Assembly (NCBI RefSeq): GCF_918741285.1
Contig: NZ_CAKKNC010000001.1
Span: 62,001-126,000, forward strand
Reading direction: 5' to 3'
DNA: 64,000 nucleotides
Origin: Sphingobium sp. CECT 9361
GTDB lineage: Bacteria > Pseudomonadota > Alphaproteobacteria > Sphingomonadales > Sphingomonadaceae
Within the stretch, counting starts at the first letter, position 1. Every line of letters starts with the position of its first letter. Below are positions 55,319 through 64,000 of the stretch, piece by piece. A program made the position numbers and the translations under genes. Below the pieces are notes generated by a model. The model did no database searches and had not been told where the DNA came from. It saw only the letters and a program-made list of their open reading frames with translations.

Positions 55319-55923
55319 GCGCCGATACCTCGCGCGAGCATGTCGTTTGCGATCCGGGCAACGTCTTCGGGAGTTTCGCTTTCGTCCCACACGCCATAGC
55401 GCAGGCCCAGAAAAACGTTCATCCCCATAATCGCCCACGCATGGACTTCGTTGACGTCTGAGCGGACTTCACCTCGTTCGGCAGCAGTTTTCAGGCGGCT
55501 CGTAATGCGTTCGGCGGTGGTTTCGTAGTGCGTTCGATAGGCCGCCTGATCAACGAACTCGGACTCGTCTATGATCCGGTAAATTTCCTTGTGCGCACGG
55601 GCGAATTCCAGAAAGCTGAGTAAGCCTTCTTTCTCCGCTGCGATCTGATCCGGCGCGGCGGCAATGCGGGGTCCGACATAGTCGCGCACCTGTGCCGACA
55701 TGTCGGTGACCAATGCGCGGAATACAGCGTCTTTCGTATCGAAATAGGTGTAGAAGCTTCCCAGCGCACAGCCGGCCCGACGTGTGATCCCGCTGATCGA
55801 CCCTTCATGGAAGCCCTTTTCGCCAAATTCAGCGGCGGCCGCATTCAGTATCGCGCGACGTGTGCGTTCGCCACGCGCGGTGCGCGGTGCCTTCGCATCA
55901 GCCGATGGTTCCTCAACCTTCAT
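55315..55923 (-). CDS. TetR/AcrR family transcriptional regulator
   Basis: 202 residues. N-terminal HTH (about 20-66): RRAILNAAAAEFGEKGFHEGSISGI, read with the recognition-helix part CALGSFYTYFDTKDAVF. The ligand-binding C-terminal half is helical. It is divergent from a TonB-dependent receptor with 223 bp between, where palindromic half-sites lie, so it likely represses that transport operon. The effector is unknown. Confidence 0.92.
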   Translation of the reverse strand: MKVEEPSADAKAPRTARGERTRRAILNAAAAEFGEKGFHEGSISGITRRAGCALGSFYTYFDTKDAVFRALVTDMSAQVRDYVGPRIAAAPDQIAAEKEGLLSFLEFARAHKEIYRIIDESEFVDQAAYRTHYETTAERITSRLKTAAERGEVRSDVNEVHAWAIMGMNVFLGLRYGVWDESETPEDVARIANDMLARGIGA

Positions 55924-55944
55924 CCGCCTTCACTCTCCCATGCG

Positions 55945-55952
55945 ATACGTAT
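55945..55952. promoter_or_regulatory. ATACGTAT palindrome near the TetR start
   Basis: An 8-bp perfect palindrome 22 bp upstream of the TetR gene start. It could be part of an autoregulatory operator. Short, so weak evidence. Confidence 0.25.
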
Positions 55953-56045
55953 GTAACCGAACAGGATCGCCAGCCGGAACCTGTGCTCGTTTACACTGCG
56001 TGGCTAATTTGTCGCATTTTTTGCCCACGCGACCCCCTTTCCATT

Positions 56046-56073
56046 TTCAAGTTGAAAGGTGGTTCAACTTTCA
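56046..56073. promoter_or_regulatory. candidate TetR operator with inverted TTGAA/TTCAA half-sites
   Basis: TTCAA-G-TTGAA (56046-56056), then GTTGAA (56051-56056) opposing TTCAAC (56063-56068) over a 6-bp spacer, and TGAAAG (56053-56058) opposing CTTTCA (56068-56073). These nested inverted repeats lie 74 bp before the TonB receptor start in the divergent region. Confidence 0.5.
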
Positions 56074-56146
56074 GTATTGGATTTGAAAGCAACTGGCAAC
56101 CCGTAACGCGCAGTTACAAACAGGGTGCCTTCAGGGAGAGGATTAC

Positions 56147-58477
56147 ATGATGGCTTTGCGTCATTCCGTTGGTATTTCGGCCGTTCGTACATTGGCTCTG
56201 GCGTCGGTGGCATGTTGCGGCATCCTGACGTCCCCGGTCGTTGCGCAGGAAGCGGGTGTTTCGGATGACGACGGCGGCATCGTTGTTACGGCACGGCGTC
56301 GCGAAGAAAGCCTTTTGAATGTCCCGATTGCAGTAACCGCGATCTCCGGGGACACGTTGGAGCGCACCGGTGCCATCGACATCACCGACATTTCCAATTC
56401 TTCCCCTAATGTCACTCTCGAAACTTCGCGCGGCACCAATTCGACATTGACGGCCTTCATCCGTGGCGTGGGTCAGCAGGATCCTGTTGCCGGGTTCGAA
56501 GCGGGCGTGGGCCTTTATCTGGACGACGTGTATCTCAACCGTCCACAGGCTGCGGTGCTGGATATCTACGACGTCGAACGGATCGAAGTGCTGCGTGGAC
56601 CACAGGGCACGCTTTATGGACGCAACACCATTGGTGGCGCGGTTAAATATGTGACGAAGCGGCTGGGTGATGATCCCATGCTGAAGATACGCGGCACGTA
56701 CGGCAGTTATAATCAGGCGGATGGTGTCATCACGGCGAGCACGCCTGTAGGCAACGGTACGCTGAAACTGGGCGGCGCAGTCGCGCGCCTCAGCCGTGGC
56801 GGGTTCGGCGATAACCTTACGACGGGTGACGACAATTATAACAAGGACGTCTGGGCAGGTCGTCTGACGGCACAGGTCGAAGCGAAAGATGCATTCTTCC
56901 GCCTGACCGGCGACTATACCAAGGACAAGAGCAATCCACGTGGCGGGCATCGGCTTATTCCCGGCCTGTTCACCGGCGCTCCGGTTCTAAACGATGTCTA
57001 TGATACACGTGGCGGGCTGCTCGATCCCAAGCAGGATATCGAAGCATGGGGCGTTTCGTTGTTCTCTGAACTGAAACCCACTGACATGTTCACGGTGCGC
57101 AGCATCACGGCCTATCGCAAAGATGACAGCGCAACCCCGATCGACTTCGATTCATTGGCGGCGGTCGATGTCGACGTCCCTGCTTTCTACAACAATAAGC
57201 AGTTTTCGCAGGAACTGCAGTTGCTGATCGACGCCGGCCCGTTCAACGGATTGATCGGGGGTTACTTCCTGGATGCCAATGCGCGCACCGCGTTCGATGT
57301 GCGCCTCCCCAATGGCGTGACGGCATTGACATTCGGCGACGTGGACACGGAAACCTTCGCGATCTTCGGCGACTTTACCTACGATCTCAGCCAGATGTTT
57401 AGCGTGTCGGTCGGCGGCCGCTACACGTGGGACAAGCGCAGCTCGACCGTTCTGCGCCGTACTTATCTGGGGGGAGGTTCCCCGTTCTTTGGGGGCAATG
57501 GCACATTGTTTGCCACCACGTCCGACTTCACCGGCGACAAGACGTTCAAGGAATTTACGCCGCGTGCATCGGTGAGCTTCAAGCCTTCGCCTGACCACAC
57601 GATCTACGCCAGCTATGCCAAGGGCTTCAAGGGCGGCGGCTTCGACCCGCGCGGCGTAAGCACTGCTGCGCCAGACACCAATCGTGATGGTGTGCGCAGC
57701 TATCAGGAAATTTTCGATTTCCTCTCCTTCGATCCGGAGACCGTCGAAAGCTATGAAGTCGGTTACAAGGCGTCTTTGTTCGACCGTCGCCTGACGATGG
57801 CGCTGGCGGCTTTTCATGCGGATTATAGCGATGTGCAGGTACCCGGTTCCGTGGGTGCAATCATCAATGGGCAGCAGACATTCATCGGGGTCACCACGAA
57901 CGCAGGCAAAGCGCGTATTCGCGGCATCGAATATGAAGGCAATCTAGCCATTGCCCGCGATTTCGGAACGGAAGGCGATCGCCTGAACTTCAACTGGGCA
58001 TTGGGCTACATCGACGCCAAATATAAGCGGTTCATCGACTCACGCGGTATCGACGTTGCGGATCGCCGCAAGTTCCAGAACACGCCCAAATGGACGGCGA
58101 GTGGCACGCTTGCCTATTCTACGCCGATCGGCAGTGGCAACCTGAACGCCAGTTCGACACTTGCCTATCGCAGTGCCAGTCAGCAGTTCGAATTGCGTAC
58201 GCCGGGTCTCGATCAGGGCAAGTTCGCCTTGTGGGACGCCAGCCTGGTGTGGAGTTCGGAAGGCGACCGCTTCTCGCTGGGCGTCCACGGCCGCAACCTC
58301 ACGAACAAGAAGTATATCGTGTCGGGTTATAATTTCCTCAGCCAGAACCCCGACACCGGCAACTTCAATCGGACAGGGGCCGGTGCGCTGATCCCGACCC
58401 TGGGTCGCGAAGGCGTGCTGACGGCCTATTATGGCAATCCGCGTCAGGTCTTCGTTACCGGTTCGGTCAAGTTCTGA
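56147..58477 (+). CDS. TonB-dependent receptor (sphingomonad type)
   Basis: 776 residues. Signal peptide about 1-29 (ASVACCGILTSPVVAQE), TonB-box-like IVVTARRREE at about 43-52, plug domain (YLDDVYLNR, VLRGPQGTLYGRNTIGGAV), and a large barrel with DYTKDKSNPR, GGRYTWDKRSS, KGFKGGGFDPRG and the terminal GSVKF. Substrate unknown; it is unlike the iron receptor earlier in the window in lacking a siderophore-type plug. It is probably co-regulated with the MFS gene downstream. Confidence 0.92.
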   Translation: MMALRHSVGISAVRTLALASVACCGILTSPVVAQEAGVSDDDGGIVVTARRREESLLNVPIAVTAISGDTLERTGAIDITDISNSSPNVTLETSRGTNSTLTAFIRGVGQQDPVAGFEAGVGLYLDDVYLNRPQAAVLDIYDVERIEVLRGPQGTLYGRNTIGGAVKYVTKRLGDDPMLKIRGTYGSYNQADGVITASTPVGNGTLKLGGAVARLSRGGFGDNLTTGDDNYNKDVWAGRLTAQVEAKDAFFRLTGDYTKDKSNPRGGHRLIPGLFTGAPVLNDVYDTRGGLLDPKQDIEAWGVSLFSELKPTDMFTVRSITAYRKDDSATPIDFDSLAAVDVDVPAFYNNKQFSQELQLLIDAGPFNGLIGGYFLDANARTAFDVRLPNGVTALTFGDVDTETFAIFGDFTYDLSQMFSVSVGGRYTWDKRSSTVLRRTYLGGGSPFFGGNGTLFATTSDFTGDKTFKEFTPRASVSFKPSPDHTIYASYAKGFKGGGFDPRGVSTAAPDTNRDGVRSYQEIFDFLSFDPETVESYEVGYKASLFDRRLTMALAAFHADYSDVQVPGSVGAIINGQQTFIGVTTNAGKARIRGIEYEGNLAIARDFGTEGDRLNFNWALGYIDAKYKRFIDSRGIDVADRRKFQNTPKWTASGTLAYSTPIGSGNLNASSTLAYRSASQQFELRTPGLDQGKFALWDASLVWSSEGDRFSLGVHGRNLTNKKYIVSGYNFLSQNPDTGNFNRTGAGALIPTLGREGVLTAYYGNPRQVFVTGSVKF

Positions 58478-58556
58478 TACCGCGATCCAGTATGTATGCG
58501 CCAGGTGGGACATGTTTCCCATCCGGCGTATCTGGTTTACGCGGGGAAATTGAAGA

Positions 58557-59837
58557 ATGAAGGCAGTCGAAATGCAAACTGCTCCGGCCATTGCCCCCAG
58601 CCGTCGCTATCGTGCGGTGGTTTTGGCGATGCTGCTGCTCGTCTACACCTTCAATTTCCTCGACCGGCAAATTTTGGGAATACTCGCCGGGCCAATCAAG
58701 GCCGAGTTGAACCTCACTGATACGCAACTGGGCGCGCTGGGCGGTATCGCCTTTGCGCTGCTCTATTCCACGCTTGGGATTCCCTTGGCATTGCTGGCCG
58801 ATCGGACCAGTCGAACGTGGGTCATTACGATCTCGCTGACGATATGGAGCGGATTTACAGCGTTATGCGGTATGGCTACCAGCTTTCTGCAGCTTTTCCT
58901 GTTCCGTTTGGGCGTCGGGGTGGGAGAAGCTGGTGGCGTAGCGCCGTCCTATGCGGTCATCGCCGAGTATTTTCCCAGCCATGAACGCGCACGGGCGTTG
59001 TCCATATACTCTCTCGGCATCCCGCTGGGATCGGCCGCTGGCGTATTACTGGGCGGATATGTTGCCGCGCTCGTCGAATGGCGCAGCGCTTTCATCGCCG
59101 TGGGCATCGCAGGCGTTGTTATCGCCCCGCTGTTTCGCCTGATCGTGCGTGAACCGGCAAAGGGGCAATTCGATACCGCTCCCGTCGAAAAGGCACCTAT
59201 GAGCGCTGCGTTCGGGATACTTGCGCGAAAGCCCAGCTTCTGGCTGATTTCCTTTGGCGCATCGTGCAGCTCGATGTGCGGCTATGGCATCGCCTTCTGG
59301 CTGCCCAGCCTGATGCAGCGCAGCTTCGGTCTCGATCTTGTCCAGACATCGCAATTCTATGGCGCAGTGCTGCTGCTGGGTGGGGTCGTGGGTGTGCTTG
59401 CCGGCGGCTGGCTGGGTGACTGGATGGGATCGCGGGACAAGGCCGGTTATGTGCGTGTCCCCGCCATCGCTTATCTGCTGGCCGTTCCCTTCTTTGCAGC
59501 GGGCGTATTATCGTCTTCGGTGACGGCAGCGTTCTTGCTCTTTCTGTTGCCGCAGGCGCTTTCTTATGTGTGGCTCGGTCCTGTCCTCAGCGCGATCCAG
59601 CATCTGGTCCCGCCGCAGATGCGTGCGACAGCGTCCGCGTCCTTCCTGTTCATCAACAATCTGATAGGTATCGGCTTAGGGACGATGATCCTGGGCGCGA
59701 TGTCGGACGCGCTGACGGCAAGCTACGGCGCGGAAGCATTGCGATACGCCATTCTCGCGGCGCTCAGCTTCTATCTGCTTGCGGCGTTGCTAATGGCTCT
59801 GGCGGCAAAATCTCTCCGCCGAGACTGGGTAGGATAA
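58557..59837 (+). CDS. MFS transporter
   Basis: 426 residues with about 12 hydrophobic helices in two halves. N-terminal FNFLDRQILGILAGPIKAEL, the inter-helix LALLADRTSRTWVI (Motif A-like), and the central cytoplasmic loop (about 200-225). The pattern resembles sphingomonad spinster-like/aromatic-acid MFS carriers. The gene follows the TonB receptor by 79 bp in the same direction, suggesting outer- and inner-membrane uptake of the same compound. Confidence 0.9.
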   Translation: MKAVEMQTAPAIAPSRRYRAVVLAMLLLVYTFNFLDRQILGILAGPIKAELNLTDTQLGALGGIAFALLYSTLGIPLALLADRTSRTWVITISLTIWSGFTALCGMATSFLQLFLFRLGVGVGEAGGVAPSYAVIAEYFPSHERARALSIYSLGIPLGSAAGVLLGGYVAALVEWRSAFIAVGIAGVVIAPLFRLIVREPAKGQFDTAPVEKAPMSAAFGILARKPSFWLISFGASCSSMCGYGIAFWLPSLMQRSFGLDLVQTSQFYGAVLLLGGVVGVLAGGWLGDWMGSRDKAGYVRVPAIAYLLAVPFFAAGVLSSSVTAAFLLFLLPQALSYVWLGPVLSAIQHLVPPQMRATASASFLFINNLIGIGLGTMILGAMSDALTASYGAEALRYAILAALSFYLLAALLMALAAKSLRRDWVG

Positions 59838-59873
59838 AGGCGGCGGCTATCATTCTAACCGCCGCCGCCTTTT
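59836..59873. terminator. bidirectional terminator between MFS and maeB
   Basis: AAAGGCGGCGGC (59836-59847) pairs perfectly with GCCGCCGCCTTT (59861-59872). It overlaps the MFS stop codon and lies 4 bp before the maeB stop, so one hairpin serves both convergent genes. Confidence 0.9.
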
Positions 59874-59877
59874 CAGA

Positions 59878-62139
59878 TTACAGTGCGATCCCGCCAGCTG
59901 CCAGCACAGCGAGCGTCACCAGTTCGCTGGCCGTCGAGGCCATCGTAGCGACCTGCACTGGCTTTTCCAGACCGACGAGCATTGGCCCAATCACCGAATC
60001 GCCACCAAGCTCACGCAGCAGCTTGGCCGACAGGTTCGCCGATTGCAGCCCGGGCATCACCAGTACATTGGCGGGACCGGACAAGCGGCTGAAAGGGTAA
60101 TTCTTCATGACGGCCGGGTTCAGCGCCACATCGGGCGCCATTTCGCCTTCATATTCGAAGTCGACACTGCGCTCGTCCAGAATGGCAACGGCTTCACGCA
60201 GGTTGTTCAACCAGTTGCCCGATGGATTGCCAAAGGTCGAGTAGGATAGGAACGCCACGCGCGGATCATGCCCCATGCGCCGCGCCACAGCTGCCGTATC
60301 AATCGCTATGTCGGCCAGTTCTGCCGCAGTGGGACGTTCGTTGACTGTGGTGTCGGCCATGAACACCGTATGGCTCTGCCCAACGAGAACGTGAATGCCA
60401 AAGGGCGTCCGGCCCGGCGCAGGGTCTATTACCCGACGCACTTCGCGCATCGTTTGCGAATAGGTGCGGGTCACGCCGGAGATCATGGCCTCGGCTTCGC
60501 CGAGCTTTAGCAGCAGCGCGCCGAAGATGTTGCGATCCCGGTTCACCATCCGCTCGCAATCGCGATACAGATAGCCGCGACGTTGCAGACGCTGATAGAG
60601 CAAGTCCACCATCCTGGGCACCAGCGGCGAGTTTACGCTGTTATGCACTTCGAAGCTGTGGGGATCGCTGACGCCCAATGCGCGCAGCCGGTCGTAAACA
60701 TCCTGCCGTCCGACAAGGACCGGAATGCCATAACCGCCGTCACGGAACTGGATCGCGGCGCGCAGCACCACTTCCTCTTCACCTTCGGCAAAGACTACAC
60801 GCTTGGGTTCGGCCTTTGCGCCTTCATACGCAAGCGTCAGGACCGAGGTGGTTGGATTGAGGCGTGCCTTGAGCGACTGGCGATAGGCCGCCATATCGGT
60901 AATCGGCTTTTGCGCGACGCCGCTGTCCATCGCGGCTTGTGCGACCGCCGCAGGCACGATTTCCATCAGGCGTGGATCGAATGGCGCGGGAATGATGTAA
61001 TCGGTGCCAAAGCTGTGCTGCTTGCCATAGGCTTTGGCAACTTCTTCAGGCACGGTTTCGCGGGCCAACGCGGCAATGGCCTGCGCAGCGGCAATTTTCA
61101 TGGTTTCGTTGATGGCGGTGGCGCGCACGTCGAGCGCACCGCGGAAGATGAAGGGGAATCCGATGACGTTATTGACCTGGTTCGGATAATCCGACCGGCC
61201 TGTCGCCACGATGGCGTCCGGACGCGCAGCCTTGGCTTCAGGTGGCGTGATTTCCGGATCGGGATTGGCCATGGCGAAAATGATGGGCTGTGCGGCCATT
61301 TCCTTGACCATATGACCCTTGAGCGCGCCAGCCGCAGAAAGGCCCAGGAAGACGTCTGCGCCCTTTAGCGCTTCTTCCAATGTGCGGGCATCGGTTTTGG
61401 CAGCATGGGCCGATTTCCACTGGTCCATGCTCTCGGCGCGCCCCTGATAGATGACACCGCTGCGGTCGCACATGATGACCTGATCGTGCGGCACGCCCAT
61501 TGCCTTGATCAGCTCCGTACAGGCGATTGCTGCCGCGCCGGCACCGTTGACGACGATCTTTACGTCCTTGATGTCGCGGCCGGTAAGGTGGAGTGCGTTG
61601 ATGAGGCCAGCGGCGCAGATGATCGCGGTGCCGTGCTGATCATCGTGCATGACCGGAATTTTCATCCGTTCTTTCAGGGCCTGTTCGATAATGAAGCACT
61701 CAGGCGCCTTGATATCTTCCAGATTGATGCCCCCGAAGCTGGGTTCCATCAATGCGACGGCGTCGATGATGGCCTGCGGGTCTTCGCTGTCGAGCTCAAT
61801 GTCTATGGAATCGACATCGGCAAAGCGCTTGAACAGCACTGCCTTGCCTTCCATCACCGGCTTGGACGCAAGCGCACCCAGATTGCCCATGCCGAGGATC
61901 GCAGTGCCATTCGAGATGACGGCCACCAGATTGCCTTTGGCCGTGTAATCATAAGCGGTCGCCGGATCTTCTGCGATCGCGCGTACCGGTACGGCCACAC
62001 CGGGCGAATATGCCAGCGCCAGATCGCGCTGCGTCGCCATTGGTTTGGAAGCGATGATTTCGATCTTGCCCGGCCGTCCGCTCGAGTGGAAGAACAACGC
62101 TTCGCGTTCCGAAAACTCCACGTTCGATTTTTCGGTCAT
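59878..62139 (-). CDS. maeB: NADP-dependent malic enzyme with phosphotransacetylase-like domain
   Basis: 753 residues. Malic enzyme domain (about 1-420): YTAKGNLVAVISNGTAILG, the catalytic GNLGALASKPVMEGKAVLF region, VVNGAGAAAIA as NAD(P) loop. C-terminal PTA-like domain (about 440-753): KRVVFAEGEEEVVLRAA and VLVMPGLQSANLSAKLL. It decarboxylates malate to pyruvate; the PTA domain is thought to be regulatory. Convergent with the MFS gene, divergent from mutS. Confidence 0.95.
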   Translation of the reverse strand: MTEKSNVEFSEREALFFHSSGRPGKIEIIASKPMATQRDLALAYSPGVAVPVRAIAEDPATAYDYTAKGNLVAVISNGTAILGMGNLGALASKPVMEGKAVLFKRFADVDSIDIELDSEDPQAIIDAVALMEPSFGGINLEDIKAPECFIIEQALKERMKIPVMHDDQHGTAIICAAGLINALHLTGRDIKDVKIVVNGAGAAAIACTELIKAMGVPHDQVIMCDRSGVIYQGRAESMDQWKSAHAAKTDARTLEEALKGADVFLGLSAAGALKGHMVKEMAAQPIIFAMANPDPEITPPEAKAARPDAIVATGRSDYPNQVNNVIGFPFIFRGALDVRATAINETMKIAAAQAIAALARETVPEEVAKAYGKQHSFGTDYIIPAPFDPRLMEIVPAAVAQAAMDSGVAQKPITDMAAYRQSLKARLNPTTSVLTLAYEGAKAEPKRVVFAEGEEEVVLRAAIQFRDGGYGIPVLVGRQDVYDRLRALGVSDPHSFEVHNSVNSPLVPRMVDLLYQRLQRRGYLYRDCERMVNRDRNIFGALLLKLGEAEAMISGVTRTYSQTMREVRRVIDPAPGRTPFGIHVLVGQSHTVFMADTTVNERPTAAELADIAIDTAAVARRMGHDPRVAFLSYSTFGNPSGNWLNNLREAVAILDERSVDFEYEGEMAPDVALNPAVMKNYPFSRLSGPANVLVMPGLQSANLSAKLLRELGGDSVIGPMLVGLEKPVQVATMASTASELVTLAVLAAGGIAL

Positions 62140-62262
62140 GTGTCTTGTTCCTTCGCCGCCGTGTTCATTGGTGCCCTAGCGGCTTTGATAGGCTTTCGAC
62201 AAGCGTTGCGGCAAATTTCTGTCCCTTTCACGTCGGTGCCGGACCCGCTATCGCGTGATCAT

Positions 62263-64000
62263 ATGGCACAAAGCAGTTCTCCTCCCACGCCAATGATGGC
62301 CCAGTATCTGACGCTAAAGGCGGAAGCCCCCGATTGTCTGCTATTCTACCGCATGGGCGACTTCTTCGAACTGTTCTTCGACGACGCAAAAGCGGCGGCG
62401 GCGACCCTTGACATCGCGCTCACTTCACGTGGAGAGCATGATGGCGCCCCCGTCCCTATGTGCGGCGTGCCCGTCCACAGTTCCGAGATGTATCTGGCGC
62501 GTCTGATCCGTGGCGGTCACCGGGTTGCGATAGCCGAGCAGACCGAAAGTCCCGCCCAGGCCAAGGCGCGTGGGTCGAAATCGCTCGTAGCGCGTGCTAT
62601 CGTTCGCTACGTCACGGCAGGGACTCTGACCGAAGATGCGTTATTGGATGCCCGAACCGACAACATGCTGGTTGCGGTGGCGCAGGTCGGCCAGGAATAT
62701 GGCATAGCCGCCGCTGACATTTCGAATGGTCGTTTTGAAGCTGTAGCCGTTTCGGCGGCGCAGCTTTCAGCCGAGATCGCTCGGCTTCGGCCCAGCGAAC
62801 TGATTATACCTATCGGCTTTTCGCTTGACCTTTCCGTGGTCGCACATCCGTTCGACCGCGCCGCGTTTGACAGCAGCCGGGCCGAGACCCAGATGAAGCG
62901 GCATTTCGGCGTCGCTACGCTGGACGGCTTCGGCACTTTTTCTAGAGCGGAACTGGCGGCGATGGGCGGCCTGCTGGGTTACCTCGATCATGCGGGCAAG
63001 GGGACGCTGCCTTTCCTCTCGCCACCGGTGCACCGCAGTATGGACGCGCACATGGCGATCGATGCGGCAACGCGCGAAAGTCTGGAAATTGTTCAGACGA
63101 TGGCGGGGCAGCGGGCCGGCAGTCTGCTGGCGGCAATCGATCGTACTGTTACGGGCGCTGGTGCGCGGTTACTCGCTGCTGATCTTGCGGCGCCGCTGCT
63201 TGATCGTGGGCAGATCGATGCGCGGTTGGCGTTTGTGGCATGGCTGCACCGCGATGGGGGGGCACGGGACCACCTGCGCAGTGCTTTGCAGTCGTTGCCG
63301 GACATCGGTCGTGCGCTCGGGCGCGTTGCAATGGGTCGTGGGTCGCCGCGTGACCTGGGCCAACTTCGGGATGGACTGGGCGAAGCGCGCCAGTTGCGCG
63401 AACGTCTGATGCGATCGGTGGACCGCCCTGCCCTGCTCAACGATCTTCTCCCCGCGCTGGATGGCCATGCTGCCTTGGTGGATCATCTGTCCCGGGCGCT
63501 GGTCGCCAGCCCGCCGACCGAAAGCGCAAATGGCGGATACATCGCCGATGGCTACGATGCGGCGCTCGATGAGCTGCGCAATATGGCCGGAGATGGCCGA
63601 CGGGCGATCGCTGCGCTCGAAGCGCGCTATCGGGAACAGACGGGCATTGGCAGTCTCAAGATTCGGCATAACGCCGTGCTGGGTTATCATGTTGAAGTTC
63701 CCGCCAAACACGGTGATGCGTTGATGCGCGAGGACAGCGGATTTACCCATCGCCAAACCTTGGCCGGGGCAGTGCGTTTCAACTCCATCGATTTGCACGA
63801 ACAGGCAAGCCGCGTCGCGCAGGCGGGGGGGCATGCGCTAGCCGCCGAAGCGGCGCATCTTGAAGAGCTGATCGAGGCTGTTCTCGCGCGAAAATCCGCT
63901 ATCGACGCTGCCGCTCGCGCACTTGCCCGTTTTGACGTGGCCGCTGCACTGGCTGAACGTGCTGCGGAAGGCGGATGGTGCCGTCCCGATTTTGCAGAAG
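62263..64000 (+). CDS. mutS: DNA mismatch repair protein MutS (5' part; truncated by window end)
   Basis: 579 complete codons from the ATG at 62263; the frame runs to the last base. The N-terminal mismatch domain has the Phe-x-Glu wedge in RMGDFFELFFDDAK (Phe and Glu at about 36-38), then the connector domain and the lever/clamp region (REQTGIGSLKIRHNAVLGYHVEV, key part LGYHVEV). The ATPase domain lies beyond the window. MutS scans for base mismatches and recruits MutL. It is divergent from maeB across 123 bp. Confidence 0.95.
   Translation, partial: MAQSSSPPTPMMAQYLTLKAEAPDCLLFYRMGDFFELFFDDAKAAAATLDIALTSRGEHDGAPVPMCGVPVHSSEMYLARLIRGGHRVAIAEQTESPAQAKARGSKSLVARAIVRYVTAGTLTEDALLDARTDNMLVAVAQVGQEYGIAAADISNGRFEAVAVSAAQLSAEIARLRPSELIIPIGFSLDLSVVAHPFDRAAFDSSRAETQMKRHFGVATLDGFGTFSRAELAAMGGLLGYLDHAGKGTLPFLSPPVHRSMDAHMAIDAATRESLEIVQTMAGQRAGSLLAAIDRTVTGAGARLLAADLAAPLLDRGQIDARLAFVAWLHRDGGARDHLRSALQSLPDIGRALGRVAMGRGSPRDLGQLRDGLGEARQLRERLMRSVDRPALLNDLLPALDGHAALVDHLSRALVASPPTESANGGYIADGYDAALDELRNMAGDGRRAIAALEARYREQTGIGSLKIRHNAVLGYHVEVPAKHGDALMREDSGFTHRQTLAGAVRFNSIDLHEQASRVAQAGGHALAAEAAHLEELIEAVLARKSAIDAAARALARFDVAAALAERAAEGGWCRPDFAE

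Overview
The window is high-GC chromosomal DNA from an alphaproteobacterium, most likely a member of Sphingomonadaceae (Sphingomonas/Sphingobium/Novosphingobium type). Evidence: a carotenoid hydroxylase of the CrtZ type, two large TonB-dependent receptors, an UrcA protein, the alphaproteobacterial hemC-hemD-Mic60 order, an alphaproteobacterial SOS box (GTTC-N7-GTTC) before mmcB, and the hemE/ppsR arrangement that brackets the chromosome origin in this class. Genes are densely packed, with many 4-nt ATGA/GTGA start-stop overlaps. No rRNA, CRISPR array, prophage or insertion sequence was seen; one tRNA (Thr-GGT) is present. No gene-free stretch exceeds 300 bp.

Layout. 0-7 kb: crtZ, a small unknown, an SDH assembly factor, then rsmB-rpe-heparinase-like-purH. 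7-11 kb: urcA and a translationally coupled trio (FAD oxidoreductase, GtrA, GT-C-like membrane protein) that may modify a surface glycan. 11-24 kb: msrB, an ABC-2 exporter, queG, a PAS protein, a BamE-like lipoprotein with an EI24/CysZ-type membrane protein, adenosine kinase, a polysaccharide flippase, gpsA-tsaD, then hemC-hemD-Mic60. 24-32.6 kb: an alpha/beta hydrolase behind a Pho-box-like promoter, a thioesterase, two divergent peptidases, tRNA-Thr and a TonB siderophore receptor behind a Fur-like site. 32.6-38.5 kb: a leftward operon of a small DUF6489-like protein, mnmE, mnmG, rsmG, parA and parB, carrying three parS-like sites. 38.6-41 kb: a dienelactone hydrolase, an internally deleted quinone oxidoreductase and a TerC/YjbE protein. 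41-44 kb: rho, hemJ, hemE. 44.0-44.3 kb: predicted oriC. 44.3-50 kb: ppsR-maf-aroE-coaE-dnaQ-hpf-ptsN and two small genes. 50-55 kb: a cell-wall hydrolase, mmcB, tyrC-hisC, metX-metW. 55-60 kb: TetR, a TonB-dependent receptor and an MFS transporter. 60-64 kb: maeB and the 5' part of mutS.

The unifying feature is the chromosome origin and centromere region. Genes point away from about 44.15 kb on both sides (rho-hemJ-hemE leftward, ppsR to dnaQ rightward). Consensus DnaA boxes and four GANTC methylation sites lie in the gap, and parAB with parS-like sites lie 7-10 kb to the left. The most unusual items are a quinone oxidoreductase that has lost its glycine-rich NADPH loop in frame, a hydrolase with a Pho box spaced for an apparently leaderless mRNA, and the FAD/GtrA/GT-C trio.
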